A stretch of 64,000 nucleotides of DNA from Bacillota bacterium. Lineage in GTDB: Bacteria > Bacillota > UBA4882 > UBA8346. The DNA is taken from NCBI GenBank assembly GCA_029776205.1, contig JAKOTQ010000081.1, forward strand, positions 24,290 to 88,289. Direction: 5' to 3'. Within the stretch, counting starts at the first letter, position 1, and each line of letters opens with the position of its first letter. Both the position numbers and the translations under genes were made by a program. The notes beneath the pieces are model-generated. The model saw nothing but the letters and a program-made list of their open reading frames with translations. It did no database searches and had not been told where the DNA came from. This document shows positions 1-8,921 of the stretch, one piece after another.

Positions 1-1
1 C

Positions 2-232
2 TTGGCTAAAAACAATGAAAAAATAACGGTTTACAATAAACTGAATGATTTTGAACAACAGCAAATCAAAACCTTTATCCGCTCACACAAAAGCTATCTG
101 GTAAATTTTCTGTATATCGAGAAATATGCCAATGACAAGTTCATTTTAACCGACAAAACCATCATCCCCATCAGCCGCAAAAACAGGGAAAAAGCGAAAG
201 AAACATTCTATCATCTACTCAGCAGTCAATAA
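2..232 (+). CDS. LytTR DNA-binding domain, C-terminal fragment
   Basis: The reading frame is open to the left edge of the window, so this is the 3' end of a longer gene; the TTG at its first codon is not a credible start. The visible residues match the second half of a LytTR domain: a basic stretch with SHKSYLVNF, then YIEKY, then the closing IPISRK motif. LytTR domains bind DNA in AlgR/LytR-type response regulators and some one-component regulators. Any receiver or sensor domain would lie outside the window. A strong terminator follows directly. The adhesin gene starts about 215 bases downstream, so a regulatory link is possible but only inferred from proximity. Confidence 0.75.
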   Translation: MAKNNEKITVYNKLNDFEQQQIKTFIRSHKSYLVNFLYIEKYANDKFILTDKTIIPISRKNREKAKETFYHLLSSQ

Positions 233-259
233 ATACTTATGAAAACACCTTTTAATTAT

Positions 260-290
260 GGCCATGGATTACCCATGGCCTCTTTTTTCT
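260..290 (+). terminator. Rho-independent terminator after the LytTR gene
   Basis: GGCCATGG and CCATGGCC form a perfect 8-bp stem with a 5-base loop, followed by a T-rich tract. It separates the LytTR gene from the adhesin gene. Confidence 0.85.
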
Positions 291-448
291 TACTTCGTTA
301 TTTTCGTCAAAAAACCTGCATTTTTCCACATCCAACATAAACAAATATCCAAACTAACTATAATTATTCTTAAAGATGAACGAAAGGAACATCCATTTTA
401 AATCCCCTGGAAAACAAAGTAATTTTAAAAACGCAAGGAGGCATCATC

Positions 449-3400
449 ATGTTTATTTCTTTTAACCGTCTCAATAAGTTCTTTGCCTCTCTGCTGGTAG
501 TCGTCATGCTTATGACCCAGTCATTGGCACTGGTTCCTGCGTATGCAGCCACCGGCGGAAATGCTTATGGACAAAATGAGACCACGGATGATTTGACCAC
601 GAAAGAGAAAACAGCCCGGCTTCTCAACCAAATCATCCCCCATTCCATCCAAAACAGCAAACAACAGGGTCCGGATTGGCTAAAATCCACAGATATTAGT
701 TTAAGCTTTGCCGATGATCTTAAACCCCTGTACTCTCTGGAAACTTTCCAGCTTTTTTCGAAAGAACCCGTCGATGGCAGGCTCGGCTTCTGGCAGGGAC
801 GCTATGCCCATCGCAGCAGTTCTGACAATACCCTCAACCTGGGCGTTGGATTACGCTGGTTATCCGAAGACAAATCCACCATCAAAGGGATCAATGCCTT
901 TTATGACTATGGTTTTAAACACGACCTTTCCCGCCTGGGGATTGGCGCCGAATATTTCAAGAACCGAGGGGAATTTCGCTTTAACTTCTACCTCCCCCTG
1001 TCCAACGATCGATTCACCAGTACAACCGCCCAGGCCGACGGCATCCTGTATTCCTACATCCGGGCCGTAAACGGCTTTGACTTTGAGTTGGGTACTTCGT
1101 TAGTCAATGCTCCCTGGCTTAACCTTTATGCCTCAGGGTTTCATTATGATAACAAGCACAACGCCGATGAAGACGGATACAAACTCCGTACCAAAATGCA
1201 AATTACTCCCAAACTCTCCATGGAAATGGGTTACAGCAATTCCAACCTGACCAGCGGGGACTTCTATGGGAAGATCCTGTTCCAACTGAATAATGCTGCC
1301 GGCCCGGCCCTGTATGGAAGCAATACTGAGGCAATATCCAGCGATATCAGTTACAAACTTCTGCAGAAAGTGGAACGGGAAAACGATATTAAGACCGAAA
1401 CCTGGGATCAGTTGGCGGCTTATACCGGAGAGATCCATGTCACTGTCACTACGGACAGCGGTTCTCCTCTCCAGGGTGCCCTGGTCCAGGCTTATCAAAA
1501 CGGCAAACCAGCCGGTATTGCAGCAACCACCGGTGCTGACGGCAAAGCGGTCTTAAAAGGCCTCTCCGCCGGGGAATATATTGTCAGAGCTGACTATTTC
1601 AGCGCCAGCGGAAACAGCCCGGCCGTGACCGTGCAAAAAGACCAGCCGGCTGACACCGCCATTTCCCTGACTGTCACCGGCGGCAATGCCAATGTCCATG
1701 TCATTGACAGCACCGGAATCAGCATCAGCGGCGCTACCGTGACTGCCGAAGCCGTCGGCGGTTCACAGGGCAGTTGGTTCTCCATGGCCAAAAATGCCTC
1801 TACTGCTGCTTTCACAGTGACCGCAGTTACCGGTGGAGACGGTATCGCCCGGTTTACTTATTTACCGGCAGGAAACTACAGATTTACGGTTACCGACAAC
1901 GCCAGAAAGATGAAAAGCCTGGCCGTCAACGTAACAAACGGCGCCACCAGCCATGGTACCGTGGTTCTGCCGGCCAGCGGCGGCAATATTGTGGCTGTGA
2001 TTTGCGATGCAACCAGCAAAGCAGCCATCAACGGCGCTACCGTCGTGTTGAAAAACAGCTCCACCGTGATTGAAGAAAAAACTACGGACAGCGGCGGCAC
2101 AGCCATTTTCAGCGGCCTGGCTGCCGGTATAACCTATACCCTAACCGCCAGCGCTGCCAATTATGACGGAAACAGTACCAATATTAAAGTGATAGATAAA
2201 GAGACGGTCGCTGCCGGGATCGCCCTGACACCTCAGAACAGCGAAGTGATCATCACCGTAACCAACGGCACCAACCCCCTTCAAGGCGCTACGGTCCGCC
2301 TGACAGGTAACGGTGAAGACCGAACCGCCACCACCAACGATTCCGGCGAAGCGACCTTTACCAATGTACCGACAGGCACCTATACCGTTGAAGCTTCCAG
2401 GGACGGCTATCATGCCAACACAACCAGCGTAACTGTTGTCAGCGGACAAACAGCGTCTGTAACTGTAGACATAACCCGGCAGACCGGCAGTATTACCCTG
2501 AAGGTTACTAACGGGACCAACCCGCTCTCAGACGTTGCAGTCCGCCTGACGGGTAACGGCGTGAATCGATCTTCTGTTACCAATAATTCCGGCGAGGTTT
2601 CCTTTACCAATATACCGACAGGCACCTATACCGTTGAAGCTTCTAAGGACAGCTATGAAACCGTCAGCCAGGAGGTGACTGTGGTCAGCAATCAAACGGA
2701 AACTGTAACCATCGCTCTGACCCAGATCACCACTGAGACCATCAGGGTTACTGACGGGACAAATCGGCTTAGCGGCGTAACCGTCAGTGTAACAGTCAAC
2801 GGCCAGGTTATTACAAAAACAACGAACTCTCAGGGAATGGCAACTTTTAAACTTCCGTCATACAACCTCTATACTTTCACATTCACAAAAGAAGGATATC
2901 ATACCAAAACAATCACCGTATGGGTGAACGGAGGAACCGAACTTTTTACCGAAAGCTTGACCCGTCAGACCGGAAATGCGACCATTACCGTGACTGACGG
3001 AACCAACCCGCTAAAAGGCGCTACGGTCCGCCTGACGGGTAACGGCGAGGATCGAAACGCCACCACCAATGATTCCGGTGAGGCCTCCTTTGCCAATATA
3101 CCGACCGGCACTTATACCCTCGCCGCAACGATGGACGGCTATGAAACCGGCAGCCAGACAGTGACCGTTGTCCGCCAGCAAACGGAAACTGCAACCATCG
3201 CCCTGGCCCGGGAAATGATCACCGTTCAGATTGACATTCTAAGCGATACCGGAACTAAACTGAGTTTTGCGAGCGTAAACATTACAGGCAATGGCATTAA
3301 CGATACTAAAGAAACCTCCTGGAACGGCGGTGTAACCTTTACTTTGCCTGCCGGAACCTATACTCTGACTGCAACGCATACCTATTATCGAACGATCAGT

Positions 3401-3967
3401 CAGGAACTGGTTGTATCCAGGGAGAACAACACCTTTGATCTGACGACCACCCGTAAAGTGGCTGATATCGTTTTTGTCGTTCTGGACAGCGATGGCCATC
3501 CGCTGAGCGGCGCTGTAATTAGCAAAAGTTACAGCGATCCTACTGAAATCCTTGGTTATACTGACGGCACTGGCAGGTTCGAACTTAAAAACCAGCCGGC
3601 TGGCAATTACGCCTTTGACGTAACCAAAGAATTTTACAACGGTTGGACAAGCGTGGTAACAGTCAATCAGGATGGTGTTATAGAGAAAACGTTTACGTTA
3701 ACCCGTCAAACAGGCAATGTCAGGATCACAGTTAAAAACAGCAGCGAAGCGGGTATCGCCGGCGCAACGGTCACTCTGTCGGATGGTTCTGTACACATCG
3801 CCAACAGTATTGGCATTGTTAAAATGGATAATGTTCCCGCCGGTGAAATGAGTTTTACAGCGAGCGCGTCCGGCTATGTCAGTCGGAGCGTAACGAGAAC
3901 AATTAACAAAGCTTACAATTCTTATGATTATAACGAGGTTACGATCACTCTGCCATTCGCCCCTTAG
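449..3967 (+). CDS. Inverse autotransporter (intimin/invasin-type) adhesin
   Basis: This 1172-residue protein has an N-terminal signal peptide (basic start, hydrophobic core about residues 12-28, AYA cleavage region near 34). Residues about 85-290 resemble the inverse autotransporter beta-barrel domain: LGFWQGRYAHRSSSDNTLNL, then INAFYDYGF and a run of alternating strands. The rest is an array of about ten Ig-like/carboxypeptidase-regulatory-like domains of 80-95 residues, several nearly identical. There is no LPXTG sorting signal, and the protein ends in a short strand. In this family the N-terminal barrel sits in an outer membrane and exports the C-terminal passenger for adhesion. RBS AAGGAGG precedes ATG at good spacing. 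The barrel implies a diderm envelope. Confidence 0.88.
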   Translation: MFISFNRLNKFFASLLVVVMLMTQSLALVPAYAATGGNAYGQNETTDDLTTKEKTARLLNQIIPHSIQNSKQQGPDWLKSTDISLSFADDLKPLYSLETFQLFSKEPVDGRLGFWQGRYAHRSSSDNTLNLGVGLRWLSEDKSTIKGINAFYDYGFKHDLSRLGIGAEYFKNRGEFRFNFYLPLSNDRFTSTTAQADGILYSYIRAVNGFDFELGTSLVNAPWLNLYASGFHYDNKHNADEDGYKLRTKMQITPKLSMEMGYSNSNLTSGDFYGKILFQLNNAAGPALYGSNTEAISSDISYKLLQKVERENDIKTETWDQLAAYTGEIHVTVTTDSGSPLQGALVQAYQNGKPAGIAATTGADGKAVLKGLSAGEYIVRADYFSASGNSPAVTVQKDQPADTAISLTVTGGNANVHVIDSTGISISGATVTAEAVGGSQGSWFSMAKNASTAAFTVTAVTGGDGIARFTYLPAGNYRFTVTDNARKMKSLAVNVTNGATSHGTVVLPASGGNIVAVICDATSKAAINGATVVLKNSSTVIEEKTTDSGGTAIFSGLAAGITYTLTASAANYDGNSTNIKVIDKETVAAGIALTPQNSEVIITVTNGTNPLQGATVRLTGNGEDRTATTNDSGEATFTNVPTGTYTVEASRDGYHANTTSVTVVSGQTASVTVDITRQTGSITLKVTNGTNPLSDVAVRLTGNGVNRSSVTNNSGEVSFTNIPTGTYTVEASKDSYETVSQEVTVVSNQTETVTIALTQITTETIRVTDGTNRLSGVTVSVTVNGQVITKTTNSQGMATFKLPSYNLYTFTFTKEGYHTKTITVWVNGGTELFTESLTRQTGNATITVTDGTNPLKGATVRLTGNGEDRNATTNDSGEASFANIPTGTYTLAATMDGYETGSQTVTVVRQQTETATIALAREMITVQIDILSDTGTKLSFASVNITGNGINDTKETSWNGGVTFTLPAGTYTLTATHTYYRTISQELVVSRENNTFDLTTTRKVADIVFVVLDSDGHPLSGAVISKSYSDPTEILGYTDGTGRFELKNQPAGNYAFDVTKEFYNGWTSVVTVNQDGVIEKTFTLTRQTGNVRITVKNSSEAGIAGATVTLSDGSVHIANSIGIVKMDNVPAGEMSFTASASGYVSRSVTRTINKAYNSYDYNEVTITLPFAP
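2261..3130 (+). repeat. Near-identical intragenic repeats in the adhesin passenger
   Basis: Three copies of a module of about 135 bases begin near 2261, 2507 and 2992. Each encodes a GTNPL start, an RLTGNG core and a PTGTYT end. Copies 1 and 3 share long identical stretches while the domain between copies 2 and 3 is more divergent. This pattern allows recombination that would change passenger length. Confidence 0.8.
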
Positions 3968-4322
3968 GAATAGCGACGTACCTGGTTATAAGTCCTCTCA
4001 GATCCTTTAGTAAACAAAACTAGATCTTTAACTCCGCCCGTAGCTTACGGGCGGAGTTGTGTTTTTACCCGGATTATATTTATTTATCGGAAAAAGTAAC
4101 AAAAAAGGAACATCCCCCAATGTCTCATCTGATGATACGGGCATAAACCGGGGTTTCCCGAGAACCACTGCTTATTTTGATTAATATTATAAACAGCGAA
4201 CCAATTATCGCAAAAAAATGATTATCACGGGCGATTTTAATGAATGAATAACTCATGATGCCCAAATTTGGTTATCCGGGATTGACCGGATGATTTATCC
4301 CGTTATGTAGAGGGTGATGATA
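3968..4322. other. Intergenic region after the adhesin
   Basis: No gene was found here. The region holds the adhesin terminator near its left end and then about 250 bases of AT-rich sequence leading to the next RBS. No convincing promoter or riboswitch was recognised. Confidence 0.5.
4030..4068 (+). terminator. Rho-independent terminator after the adhesin gene
   Basis: AACTCCGCCCGTA pairs with TACGGGCGGAGTT in a long GC-rich stem, followed by TGTGTTTTT. Confidence 0.88.
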
Positions 4323-5786
4323 ATGGATAAAACCTTTTCTTCCAATCCCAATCCCCCCGGCCGGAAAGGTACAGGAAACAATCAATGCCAGCCTTTACCT
4401 GAGTCGCCGCAAATCAGTCCCGATTGTAACAATCTGATCCAAAATCCCAGCTTTGAAAGGGGTTTGGCGGACTGGATCACAGATAATGTGGAAGTAACCG
4501 ACGATAGTCCTTTTGAGGGCACCCAAGTTGCCAGGTTGGGAGCCGGAGTCGCCAGTATGTTTCAAGATGTTTCGCTCATCGATACGGGCCTAACTCCGTT
4601 GTTCCTCAGTTTTTATATCGAAGGTACGTCTTTTAATGATGGCAATTTAATTGTCGAAGTATTATGGCTGGATAACACTTTCAACCAAATCGGCATTGGC
4701 CTACGGCAGTTTATCCCGCCCAGTCTTCGTTTGCCTACCAGGGTAAGTTTTTTTGATATAACCGATCAACCGCCGGCAGGAACAGCCTGGGCCCGGTTGC
4801 AATTTAGCAAGGGGCAAGGTGCGGTAGCGGCTGAAGACTTTATTAAAATTGACCAGGTCATTCTCACGCCGGTTAACTCCGGCAATTTAGTCCAAAATCC
4901 CGGTTTTGAACTGGGACTCACCGGATGGACTGCAACCGGTTTTACACCGAATTTTACTGAAGCCTTCACCGGGCTGAGCCAGGCCGTAGGGGAGGTAAGC
5001 GGCGGCACTTTATTTCAGGATATACCGCTCACTCATTTACCGGCTAATACGCCCCTATTGGTTTCTTTTGCAGTCCGCAGCCTCCAGACCTCCAATGGCG
5101 AATTGACAGTCCAAGTTCTCTGGCTCAATGCGGCTGGTAACCCGATTGGTCCCCCCGGATTGGATGTCTTTATTCCCCATGATACATTGGACCAACAGGT
5201 AAATTACTTTACCTATCTGGCGCTTACCCAACCGGCCCCATTTAATGCGGTGACGGCACGCATTCTTTTTACCACCCGCGAACCGACAGTCTTTGTTGAC
5301 CAGGTCATTTTGGCGGCAGCCAAAACAACCAATTTGATACAAAACCCTAGTTTCGAAAGGGGTTTGGACCATTGGACCGCTATAAATTGGACGGCAGAAA
5401 CTTCCGGCCTTGCTTATGAAGGAACCATGGTGGCCCGGGGAGCTGCCAACGGCGGAGTGATATTCCAGGAGATTGCTCTGGATAACGCCGTAGGCCAATG
5501 TTTCTTATTCAATTATGCCATTTCCAATCAGAGAGCCGATCTGCTGGCCGAAATCGTATGGTTGGACAGCCAAAACCGGGAGATCGGGAAAGGGCTTATT
5601 CTGGTAACTCCCGCAGTTGAACGGGAAAATGATGTGTGGGTGACTTATAGCGGAATCACTGAACCGGCGCCTCCGGGTACGGCAAAAGCCCGGGTACAAT
5701 TTATCAAAGGCCAGTCCGGGATTCCCCTCGATCTTGACAAAGTGGTATTGGGCCGCCTGGGTAACAGCAAATCTGGTCAGGGATAA
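4323..5786 (+). CDS. Three-repeat jelly-roll/carbohydrate-binding-like protein
   Basis: I chose the ATG at 4323, about 8 bases after GAGGG; upstream GTG and ATG codons in frame are too close to the RBS. The 487-residue product has three tandem units of about 150 residues. Each begins with NLIQNPSFERGL or a close variant followed by W, and ends with a (V/D)DQVIL-type strand. The N-P-x-F-E-x-G-L-x-x-W opening is typical of galactose-binding-like/CBM beta-sandwich folds. There is no signal peptide or membrane segment, so it either stays in the cytoplasm (for example of a mother cell) or leaves by a non-Sec route. Three glycosyltransferase genes and a camelysin-like gene follow, which suggests a role in a glycosylated surface layer. 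That role is inferred. Confidence 0.6.
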   Translation: MDKTFSSNPNPPGRKGTGNNQCQPLPESPQISPDCNNLIQNPSFERGLADWITDNVEVTDDSPFEGTQVARLGAGVASMFQDVSLIDTGLTPLFLSFYIEGTSFNDGNLIVEVLWLDNTFNQIGIGLRQFIPPSLRLPTRVSFFDITDQPPAGTAWARLQFSKGQGAVAAEDFIKIDQVILTPVNSGNLVQNPGFELGLTGWTATGFTPNFTEAFTGLSQAVGEVSGGTLFQDIPLTHLPANTPLLVSFAVRSLQTSNGELTVQVLWLNAAGNPIGPPGLDVFIPHDTLDQQVNYFTYLALTQPAPFNAVTARILFTTREPTVFVDQVILAAAKTTNLIQNPSFERGLDHWTAINWTAETSGLAYEGTMVARGAANGGVIFQEIALDNAVGQCFLFNYAISNQRADLLAEIVWLDSQNREIGKGLILVTPAVERENDVWVTYSGITEPAPPGTAKARVQFIKGQSGIPLDLDKVVLGRLGNSKSGQG

Positions 5787-6107
5787 TCAATTTGGAAGTT
5801 CAGGGGCGTCCGGCCACCCTCTGATTCGGATGGTGCAGGAGGGCGAACAGCGCCTCCTGTCGACAGGCAAAGCATTTGCATCCATATAAACAACTTTTGA
5901 ATAACGGGCCAATTTGAGGATTGAAACCTTCGGCTGCTCACCTCTACAGACCCCGGAAAATCGAATGATCACAATAAAATTCATTACAATGGATTAATGT
6001 ATAATCACAACATATTCCAAACGCCCATCATGTTCTCCGTACCTTTCAGCAGATATTTTCATATCATCTATATTGAAATCCCAAAAACCAGAATTGGGGT
6101 GATTTAA
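5787..6107. other. Intergenic region with one copy of a dispersed repeat
   Basis: No credible gene was found. Positions about 5796-5878 are similar to 13216-13298 (see the repeat entries). The right end contains GGGGTGATTTAA, the RBS of the next gene, and a possible -10 TATAAT at 6000-6005 without a good -35. Confidence 0.5.
5796..5878. repeat. Dispersed intergenic repeat, copy A
   Basis: This stretch shares the order CCGGCCAC, CTGATT, then AACAGCGCC, CTGTCG and CAGGCAAAGC with copy B at 13216-13298. It also contains the 12-bp palindrome CCTGTCGACAGG. The minus-strand translations of the two copies are also alike (ALP, then DRRRC), but neither copy is a convincing gene. Confidence 0.6.
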
Positions 6108-6566
6108 TTGCCATTCACCTTTTCACAAACCAATCTAAACAATGATTTAGAAACCTATGACCTTGCCATTTCGATCAACCCGACCAACGCCATCATCAAC
6201 CAAACGATAGAAGCCGGTGATGTCGTCGTAGGTTCTATCGGTGTCGCCAATACCGGCCAGGTCAATGCCGATGTGTATTTAACTGCAGACTGGGGACCGG
6301 CATCCGGAACCACCGACAGGGAAGCCACCCTCCTTGCCAATGCGCTGACTGTCAGCGTATTCCTGTCAGAAGACCCTGCGCCAACCCAACAATACATCGG
6401 CAGCTTTATCGGGCTCATCGACCAAAGGGTCATCACCGGACTGACTCCAGCGTCTGATACCCAGATCAATATATCCGTTGGATTGCCGGGCACCCGAAGC
6501 GGGCCTACCCTGCTCGGAAAAGCCATCAATACGGATTTTGTTTTTATCGCAGTATCGGTCGAGTAG
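6108..6566 (+). CDS. Camelysin/TasA-like beta-sandwich protein
   Basis: Translation starts at TTG 6108, 8 bases after GGGGTG; no ATG is available. The 152-residue product is rich in beta strands, Asn, Thr and Val. Residues about 19-60 (DLAISINPTNA, then EAGDVVVGSIGVANTGQVNA) resemble the DLxxxxxP...GD...xxxxxNxG pattern of camelysin (M73)/TasA-type fibre proteins. It lacks their signal peptide, so it could be a cytoplasmic or spore-deposited relative. It sits between the three-repeat protein and the glycosyltransferases and may be a glycosylation target. The family assignment is tentative. Confidence 0.45.
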   Translation: MPFTFSQTNLNNDLETYDLAISINPTNAIINQTIEAGDVVVGSIGVANTGQVNADVYLTADWGPASGTTDREATLLANALTVSVFLSEDPAPTQQYIGSFIGLIDQRVITGLTPASDTQINISVGLPGTRSGPTLLGKAINTDFVFIAVSVE

Positions 6567-6584
6567 TTATCTATAAAAGCACAG

Positions 6585-6613
6585 GAGTCGGTTCCCCGGA
6601 ACCGGCTCTTTTG
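6585..6613 (+). terminator. Hairpin and short T tract after the camelysin-like gene
   Basis: GAGTCGGTTCC can pair with GGAACCGGCTC (one G-T pair), followed by TTTT. The T tract is short, so termination may be partial and allow read-through into the glycosyltransferase genes. Confidence 0.6.
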
Positions 6614-6637
6614 CATAATATGCATATGGTGATAACG

Positions 6638-7759
6638 ATGAGTAAAGGCAGAGTTGGAATTCTTACCTCCTACCACATCCACAACGACGGCAAGCGAATG
6701 ATCTACGGCGGCGCGGAACGCTACGGCATTGAATTTACCAAACTTCTCCTGGAAATGGGATACAGCGTAGAATGGTGGCAAATCGGCTCCGGTTGGGAGC
6801 AGGAGATCCTTCCGGGAGTTCCTCTTTACAGTATCCCGGTGGGTGAGGCAGAATACCAAACCTGCCCTGCCCTTAACCATGCTTTCCATGAACAAGCCAA
6901 CCGCATTGATTATGCGGTTTATTTCAGTACATTATTGGCCTATCCTCAGGCCTTTAAGAAAAGCATCTCCATCTCCCATGGCATCTATTGGGATTATCCC
7001 ACCTGGGAAAGGATCGTCCCTACTGAACGACATCGCAGGGAATGGCGTTACCGGTGGTGGAGCGCATTAAACCGGCCTGAAGCTGTCGTCTCCTGTGACA
7101 CAGCGACTATCCGATATATCAATGCCACCTGGCCCGGATTAAGTGAAAAATTGATCTACATACCCAATTTCGTCGACTTGAAAAGCTTTTATCCCTTAAA
7201 AGAAAAGCCGCCCCGGGAAACCGTCCGGATCCTCTATCCCCGCCGGCTGACCTCTGTCCGGGGGATCTACGAAACCATCGCTGCCATCGAAAAATTGACA
7301 GCCCGGTTTCCCCAGGCGGAGTTTCATATCGTCGGCCGCGGCCATAACGATCATCACGAAGGAGATCTGCTGCGCTGGGCCAGTCAATATGAGCAGGTCT
7401 ATTATTACTGGCGGCCGCCTCACCAAATGCCGGAGGTTTACCGCCAGATGGACATCGCCATCATTCCGACTAAGGCATCCGAAGGCACCTCCCTCTCCTG
7501 TCTGGAAGCGATGGCTTCCGGCTGTGCGGTGGCTGCCGGTTGTACCGGAGGCCTGACCGATCTGATTATCCCCGAGTACAATGGCTTATTGCTCCGGCCG
7601 CTAAATACCCGGACCTTAACCGAGGCTTTAGCCCCCCTGATCGAAGACCCGGAACTACGACAACGGCTGGGCACAAACGCCAGGGCCACCTCTGAGGCGT
7701 TCTCTTTGGAAAAATGGAAGAATCGCTGGCGTAAAGTGATCGAAACCGTTTTTCATTAA
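6638..7759 (+). CDS. GT4-type (GT-B) glycosyltransferase
   Basis: I chose ATG 6638 because the product then starts MSKGRVGIL, matching the paralogue downstream (MSKGSVAIA), and GGTGAT lies just upstream. The 373-residue protein has the two halves of a GT-B enzyme. In the C-terminal half, ILYPRRLTSVRGIYE carries the basic residues that usually hold the sugar-nucleotide phosphate. EGTSLSCLE is an intact E-x7-E motif, followed by a G-G-L-T-D segment. Both the donor and the acceptor are unknown. A four-gene run (this gene, the 7779 paralogue, the GT2 and the SPOCS-like gene) follows with short gaps, suggesting co-transcription. A role in decorating the neighbouring surface proteins is inferred. 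Confidence 0.8.
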   Translation: MSKGRVGILTSYHIHNDGKRMIYGGAERYGIEFTKLLLEMGYSVEWWQIGSGWEQEILPGVPLYSIPVGEAEYQTCPALNHAFHEQANRIDYAVYFSTLLAYPQAFKKSISISHGIYWDYPTWERIVPTERHRREWRYRWWSALNRPEAVVSCDTATIRYINATWPGLSEKLIYIPNFVDLKSFYPLKEKPPRETVRILYPRRLTSVRGIYETIAAIEKLTARFPQAEFHIVGRGHNDHHEGDLLRWASQYEQVYYYWRPPHQMPEVYRQMDIAIIPTKASEGTSLSCLEAMASGCAVAAGCTGGLTDLIIPEYNGLLLRPLNTRTLTEALAPLIEDPELRQRLGTNARATSEAFSLEKWKNRWRKVIETVFH

Positions 7760-7778
7760 ATGCTGAAGGTGACATGGA

Positions 7779-8912
7779 ATGAGTAAAGGATCTGTTGCCA
7801 TCGCCACATTAAAGTTAATCGATCCGGCCACCGGAAAGTTTATCTCTGACTATCGGCGGCAGTATGCCATCGAACTATCCGGATTACTCCGGGAGCTTGA
7901 TTATGAAGTGGCCTGGTTTCAGCCGGGAAAGGGCTGGCAGAGCCTCTTGATTCCGGACGTTCCACTGTATGGCGTCCTGCAGGACGAAGCCCAGCTTTTC
8001 ACCTGGCCGGTGACTTCCGATGATTTCTACGAAAAAACCCACGAGTTCGACTGGGCTATCTATTTCGACTTCGTCCTGGCCTACCCGCAGGCCCGCGAAT
8101 CATCCATCGCTATCGCCCACGGTATGACCTGGGATGAACCCTTATTTGAATCCAAGCTGCCCACCGAAGCGGAACGGGAAGAATGGAAACGCCGTCTCTG
8201 GATGGCATTGCGTGCGCCTCAAAAAGTAGTAGCTATAGAGAGCGGCCTTATCCATTGGGCTACCGCCACCTGGCCCGGACTTTTTCACACTTTTGAGTAT
8301 ATTCCCAACTTCATCCCTGCCTGGGCTAAGGAAGAATCCCCGAACACGGAAAAATCGAATATGCCGGAATCCGGCCCAGGCCCAATCAGGATCCTATTCC
8401 CGGGCCCTCTCACCCCTGAAGCCGGGATCAGCGAAACCATCCGGGCCATGGAAACCTTGTTGGAAAGGGATGACCGTATCCACTTTTATTGGGTGAACAC
8501 CGGCCCGGAAGCTACAGTGAAATATCTGACAGAATGGTTCGAAAAGCATCCCCGCAGTTGTTTACTGGCCGAACCGGTGACCCGGAAAACCCTTGAACAG
8601 GCTGATATCGTCTTATTTCCGGGTAAAAGCTTTCAGGAAACGGATATGATCTGCCTGGCGGCCATGTCCTTCGGTAAAACTGTCATTGTCGGCCAAAACA
8701 GCGGCCTCGCCGATATCGTCATCCATGATCATAACGGCCTCATTATCAATCCAACCGAGAAAACATTGATTGAAGGGATTCAGCATCTGATTAACTCGCC
8801 GGAGGAACGCCGTGACCTGGGAAACCATGCCCGGGCCGTTGCCCGGTATTTCACCTTGCCGGCCTGGCGGCAACGCTGGCAGCGCCTCATTGAAAAAACA
8901 TTCCGAGAGTGA
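7779..8912 (+). CDS. GT4-like paralogue with lost catalytic motifs
   Basis: This 377-residue protein is a clear paralogue of the preceding glycosyltransferase along its whole length (shared start, EYIPNF/YIPNF linker, matching C-terminal half). Two key sites differ. Where the first enzyme has PRRLTSVRG, this one has PGPLTPEAG, without the basic pair. Where the first has E-x7-E, the aligned positions here read Q and A (FQETDMICLAAM). The family normally needs both. It may therefore be an inactive partner that forms a complex with the first enzyme, as seen for other GT pairs, or use a different mechanism. GAAGGTGA lies upstream of ATG, and the gap to the next gene is 9 bases. Confidence 0.72.
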   Translation: MSKGSVAIATLKLIDPATGKFISDYRRQYAIELSGLLRELDYEVAWFQPGKGWQSLLIPDVPLYGVLQDEAQLFTWPVTSDDFYEKTHEFDWAIYFDFVLAYPQARESSIAIAHGMTWDEPLFESKLPTEAEREEWKRRLWMALRAPQKVVAIESGLIHWATATWPGLFHTFEYIPNFIPAWAKEESPNTEKSNMPESGPGPIRILFPGPLTPEAGISETIRAMETLLERDDRIHFYWVNTGPEATVKYLTEWFEKHPRSCLLAEPVTRKTLEQADIVLFPGKSFQETDMICLAAMSFGKTVIVGQNSGLADIVIHDHNGLIINPTEKTLIEGIQHLINSPEERRDLGNHARAVARYFTLPAWRQRWQRLIEKTFRE

Positions 8913-8921
8913 GGGATCTCG

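Noticed and set aside
2261..3130. Tandem repeats as a CRISPR array
   Set aside because: Repeats are long, in frame, and encode Ig-like domains; there are no short regular spacers.
5787..5984. Minus-strand frame with ALPVDRRRC similar to a frame at 13011-13310
   Set aside because: The similarity comes from the shared DNA repeat; frames are short, differ in length and lack RBS and conserved starts.
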